Positions 23,660 through 25,429 of a DNA stretch of 25,429 bases are shown here, piece after piece. Positions within the stretch are counted from its first letter, which is position 1, and each line of letters begins with the position of its first letter. The notes beneath the pieces were generated by a model that made no database searches, was not told where the DNA came from, and was given only the letters and a program-made list of their open reading frames with translations. Made by a program: the position numbers and the translations under genes. The DNA lies in NCBI GenBank assembly GCA_964614375.1, contig CAZTLI010000017.1:1-25429 (forward strand). Direction: 5' to 3'. The DNA comes from CAZTLI01 sp964614375 (GTDB lineage Bacteria > Chloroflexota > Anaerolineae > Aggregatilineales > Phototrophicaceae).

Positions 23660-24384
23660 TGCGCGCGACATGGATTATCTTCAGCCGCGAAATCGGACAT
23701 TACTTCACATCGCCGATTGCCTATCTGATTGCCGCCGCGTTTTTCTTACTGACTGGACTCATGTTTAACGGTGATTTGGCTTTAAGCGTTGGCATTCGGG
23801 CGGTTGAACCATCCCTGATTCCGGCGTTCTTATCCCTCATGCTCGTTTTTTTTGCCCCACTCCTGACGATGCGCCTGTTAGCCGAAGAAGGTCGCGAAGG
23901 CACATTGGAATTGCTGCTCACTGCACCTGTACGAGACAGTCACATTGTGATGGGCAAGTTTTTGAGTGCGTGGTTTTATTACACACTGCTGCTGGCGGCG
24001 ACATTCCTGTATCAATTCATCCTCGCAGCCGTTTCCGCGCCGGATTTGGCACATACAATGGGCGCATACATCGGCATCTGGTTGTATGGTGGCGCGGCGT
24101 TGGCAATCGGTCTGTTGTTTTCTGCGACAACTGAAAACCAGATTGTCGCTGCCTTTTTGAGTATGGCGACGCTGCTGGTATTGCTGCTCGGTGACTTAGC
24201 CGGACAAATCATCCCCAATGCGGTCTGGGCAAATGTCATCCGGCAGCTTTCCCTCGCAGGGCATTTTTCGACCTCATTCGCTGTCGGCCTTATCCGGGCG
24301 GAAGACATCGCCTATTATGCCGGCATCATTGTCATTGCCCTGTTCATCACCATGCGCCTCGTCGAGTCACGGAGGTGGCGCTAA
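23659..24384 (+). CDS. ABC-2 type permease (GldF-like)
   Basis: This 241-residue membrane protein begins at GTG 23659, supported by AGGAGG at 23646-23651. The N-terminal IFSREIGHYFTSPIAYLIAA is the classic GldF/NosY-type amphipathic entry and first membrane helix. About six hydrophobic segments follow (near 20-38, 50-70, 98-125, 130-150, 165-187 and 217-235). The cytoplasmic loop MRLLAEEGREGTLELLLTAP is a conserved ABC-2 coupling motif. It would form the transmembrane path for the preceding ATPase. Its stop overlaps the ATG of the next gene (TAATG). The transported substrate is unknown. Confidence 0.9.
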   Translation: MRATWIIFSREIGHYFTSPIAYLIAAAFFLLTGLMFNGDLALSVGIRAVEPSLIPAFLSLMLVFFAPLLTMRLLAEEGREGTLELLLTAPVRDSHIVMGKFLSAWFYYTLLLAATFLYQFILAAVSAPDLAHTMGAYIGIWLYGGAALAIGLLFSATTENQIVAAFLSMATLLVLLLGDLAGQIIPNAVWANVIRQLSLAGHFSTSFAVGLIRAEDIAYYAGIIVIALFITMRLVESRRWR

Positions 24385-25429
24385 TGCAAAATGAGCAAAT
24401 TGTCATCACACGCAATCATATTGGCTTGATTGGCGCGGTTACAGCGGCAGGTGGCCTGTTATTTGGTATTTTGCTGCTGGTCGTTTTTGGTGAACTGCGG
24501 CAGGAGAGTCTGATTGCTTTTGGCATCGGCATGTTTGGATTTATCGTATGGGCGTTGATGACGCCGGATGATGTCCGCAACTTTTTTGGGGGGCGGCAGG
24601 TGCGGTATAGCGTATTTTCGCTGTTCTCCACGATTTTACTCGTGGGCATCGTGATTATGGTCTATATCTTCCTGCAACGCGCCGTCATCACATTGGATAT
24701 GACAGAAGGCCAACGGTTCACACTCAGCCAACCAACGCATGAAGTCTTGCAAGGCGTGATGCGCGCCTCGCGTGACATTCGTATCATTGGCTTTTATTCG
24801 CGCGAAGATTTGCGCCTCCGTGAAGTGGATGACCAGTATTTTCGGCAGTATGAAGTGGCATCAGAAGGTCGCATTTCACGACAGTACATCGACCCCGATG
24901 AACAACCGACCATCGCACAGAATTTCATTCAACGACAGGGCACAATCAGCGATGGCAACAACGTCTTTCTGGCATATGTTAACCCGGATGGCTCAATAGA
25001 TTTAGACAGCATCATGCGCGTCGCCCGCAGCGGGCGGCAAGAACGCGATGTGACCGAAGCGATTTCACGCCTGCTGCTGGCGGGCGAGTTCACGGTCTAT
25101 TTTGAAATCAGTCATGGGGAATATGACCCGACAGACAACAGCGGACAGGGGATGTCGCTGGTCAATAATGGCGTGCGGGCCAGCGGCCTCATCACCGAAG
25201 CCCTTGATTTGCAATCTATAGCAGCCAGCGGCGGGCAAATCCCGGCGGATGCTTCGGCAGTGATTTTCGCGCGTCCCATCAGCCGCCTGAGTGCTGCTGA
25301 AATTGCAGTTGTTGATGACTATCTCCAGCGTGGTGGCGCAATCTTCATCATGGCGGATATGGTCTTTAATGAAAATGGCTTTTTGCGTTCGGGCGACCCC
25401 TTCAATCAATATCTATGGGATAACTATGG
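24384..25429 (+). CDS. GldG-like ABC-associated protein, partial (runs off window end)
   Basis: The frame is open from ATG 24384 (GGAGGTGG upstream) to the window end, 348 codons so far. Three hydrophobic segments (about 12-36, 42-60 and 77-97) precede an extracytoplasmic part. That part begins with ITLDMTEGQRFTLSQPTHEV (about 101-120), the hallmark of GldG/'ABC-type uncharacterized transport system' auxiliary proteins (PF09822 type). Later FEISHGEYDP (about 242-251), then ASAVIFARPISRLSAAEIAV and DDYLQRGGAIFIMAD (about 315-329), follow the family pattern. A C-terminal membrane helix is expected beyond the window. It probably works with the ATPase and permease at the membrane; its role is unknown. 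Confidence 0.87.
   Translation, partial: MQNEQIVITRNHIGLIGAVTAAGGLLFGILLLVVFGELRQESLIAFGIGMFGFIVWALMTPDDVRNFFGGRQVRYSVFSLFSTILLVGIVIMVYIFLQRAVITLDMTEGQRFTLSQPTHEVLQGVMRASRDIRIIGFYSREDLRLREVDDQYFRQYEVASEGRISRQYIDPDEQPTIAQNFIQRQGTISDGNNVFLAYVNPDGSIDLDSIMRVARSGRQERDVTEAISRLLLAGEFTVYFEISHGEYDPTDNSGQGMSLVNNGVRASGLITEALDLQSIAASGGQIPADASAVIFARPISRLSAAEIAVVDDYLQRGGAIFIMADMVFNENGFLRSGDPFNQYLWDNY

Overview
The window is a gene-dense bacterial chromosome segment (mid-50s % GC by eye) with short intergenic gaps, mostly housekeeping and biosynthetic genes, and no RNA genes, CRISPR arrays or mobile elements that I can see. The protein families suggest Chloroflexota, probably an Anaerolineae-like lineage: a PTPS-related (Pfam PF10131-type) polytopic membrane protein with a C-terminal beta domain, an RsmD with an APPQY motif, a TGS/ThrRS-like uridine kinase, and a GldA-GldF-GldG-type ABC cluster. 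This assignment is inferred from family resemblance and was not tested by a search.

Layout. 1-705 (minus): two overlapping GNAT acetyltransferases, the first cut by the window edge. 778-3081 (plus): large membrane protein. 3148-5549 (plus): tight run of a TPR protein, a UroD-family protein, RsmD and a degenerate ImmA/IrrE-like protein. 5546-8547 (minus): CCA-adding/poly(A) polymerase-family protein, hpt and an FHA-domain protein. 8664-13318 (plus): TGS/uridine-kinase protein, a lidless Hsp70-like ATPase and a HEAT-repeat protein. 13338-22297 (minus): one long arginine/carbamoyl-phosphate cluster, transcribed argC-argB-argD-argJ-carA-small membrane protein-carB. 22739-25429 (plus, divergent): ABC ATPase, permease and a GldG-like auxiliary protein running off the end.

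The most notable region is the 442-bp gap between argC and the divergent ABC genes. On the minus strand it contains a good promoter (22508-22536), an unannotated 31-residue leader peptide with six arginines including two Arg-Arg pairs (22384-22479), and an intrinsic terminator (22321-22358) just before the argC ribosome binding site. Three RNA pairings can be drawn by hand: a 1:2 hairpin over the first Arg-Arg codons, a 2:3 antiterminator and the 3:4 terminator. They are mutually exclusive in the way a trp-type attenuator requires. Arginine shortage, read as ribosome stalling on tandem Arg codons, would therefore switch on the whole argCBDJ-carAB operon. The ArgB here starts directly at its first beta strand and lacks the N-terminal helix associated with arginine feedback inhibition, and no ArgR-like palindrome was seen at the promoter. 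Leader-peptide attenuation may therefore be the main arginine control point.

How the genes work together: argC, argB, argD and argJ make ornithine through acetylated intermediates, with ArgJ recycling the acetyl group. CarAB supplies carbamoyl phosphate for citrulline and also for pyrimidines. The Hsp70-like/HEAT pair looks like a small specialised chaperone module. The FHA-hpt-CCA and TPR-UroD-RsmD-IrrE-like groups look like ordinary co-transcribed housekeeping runs.
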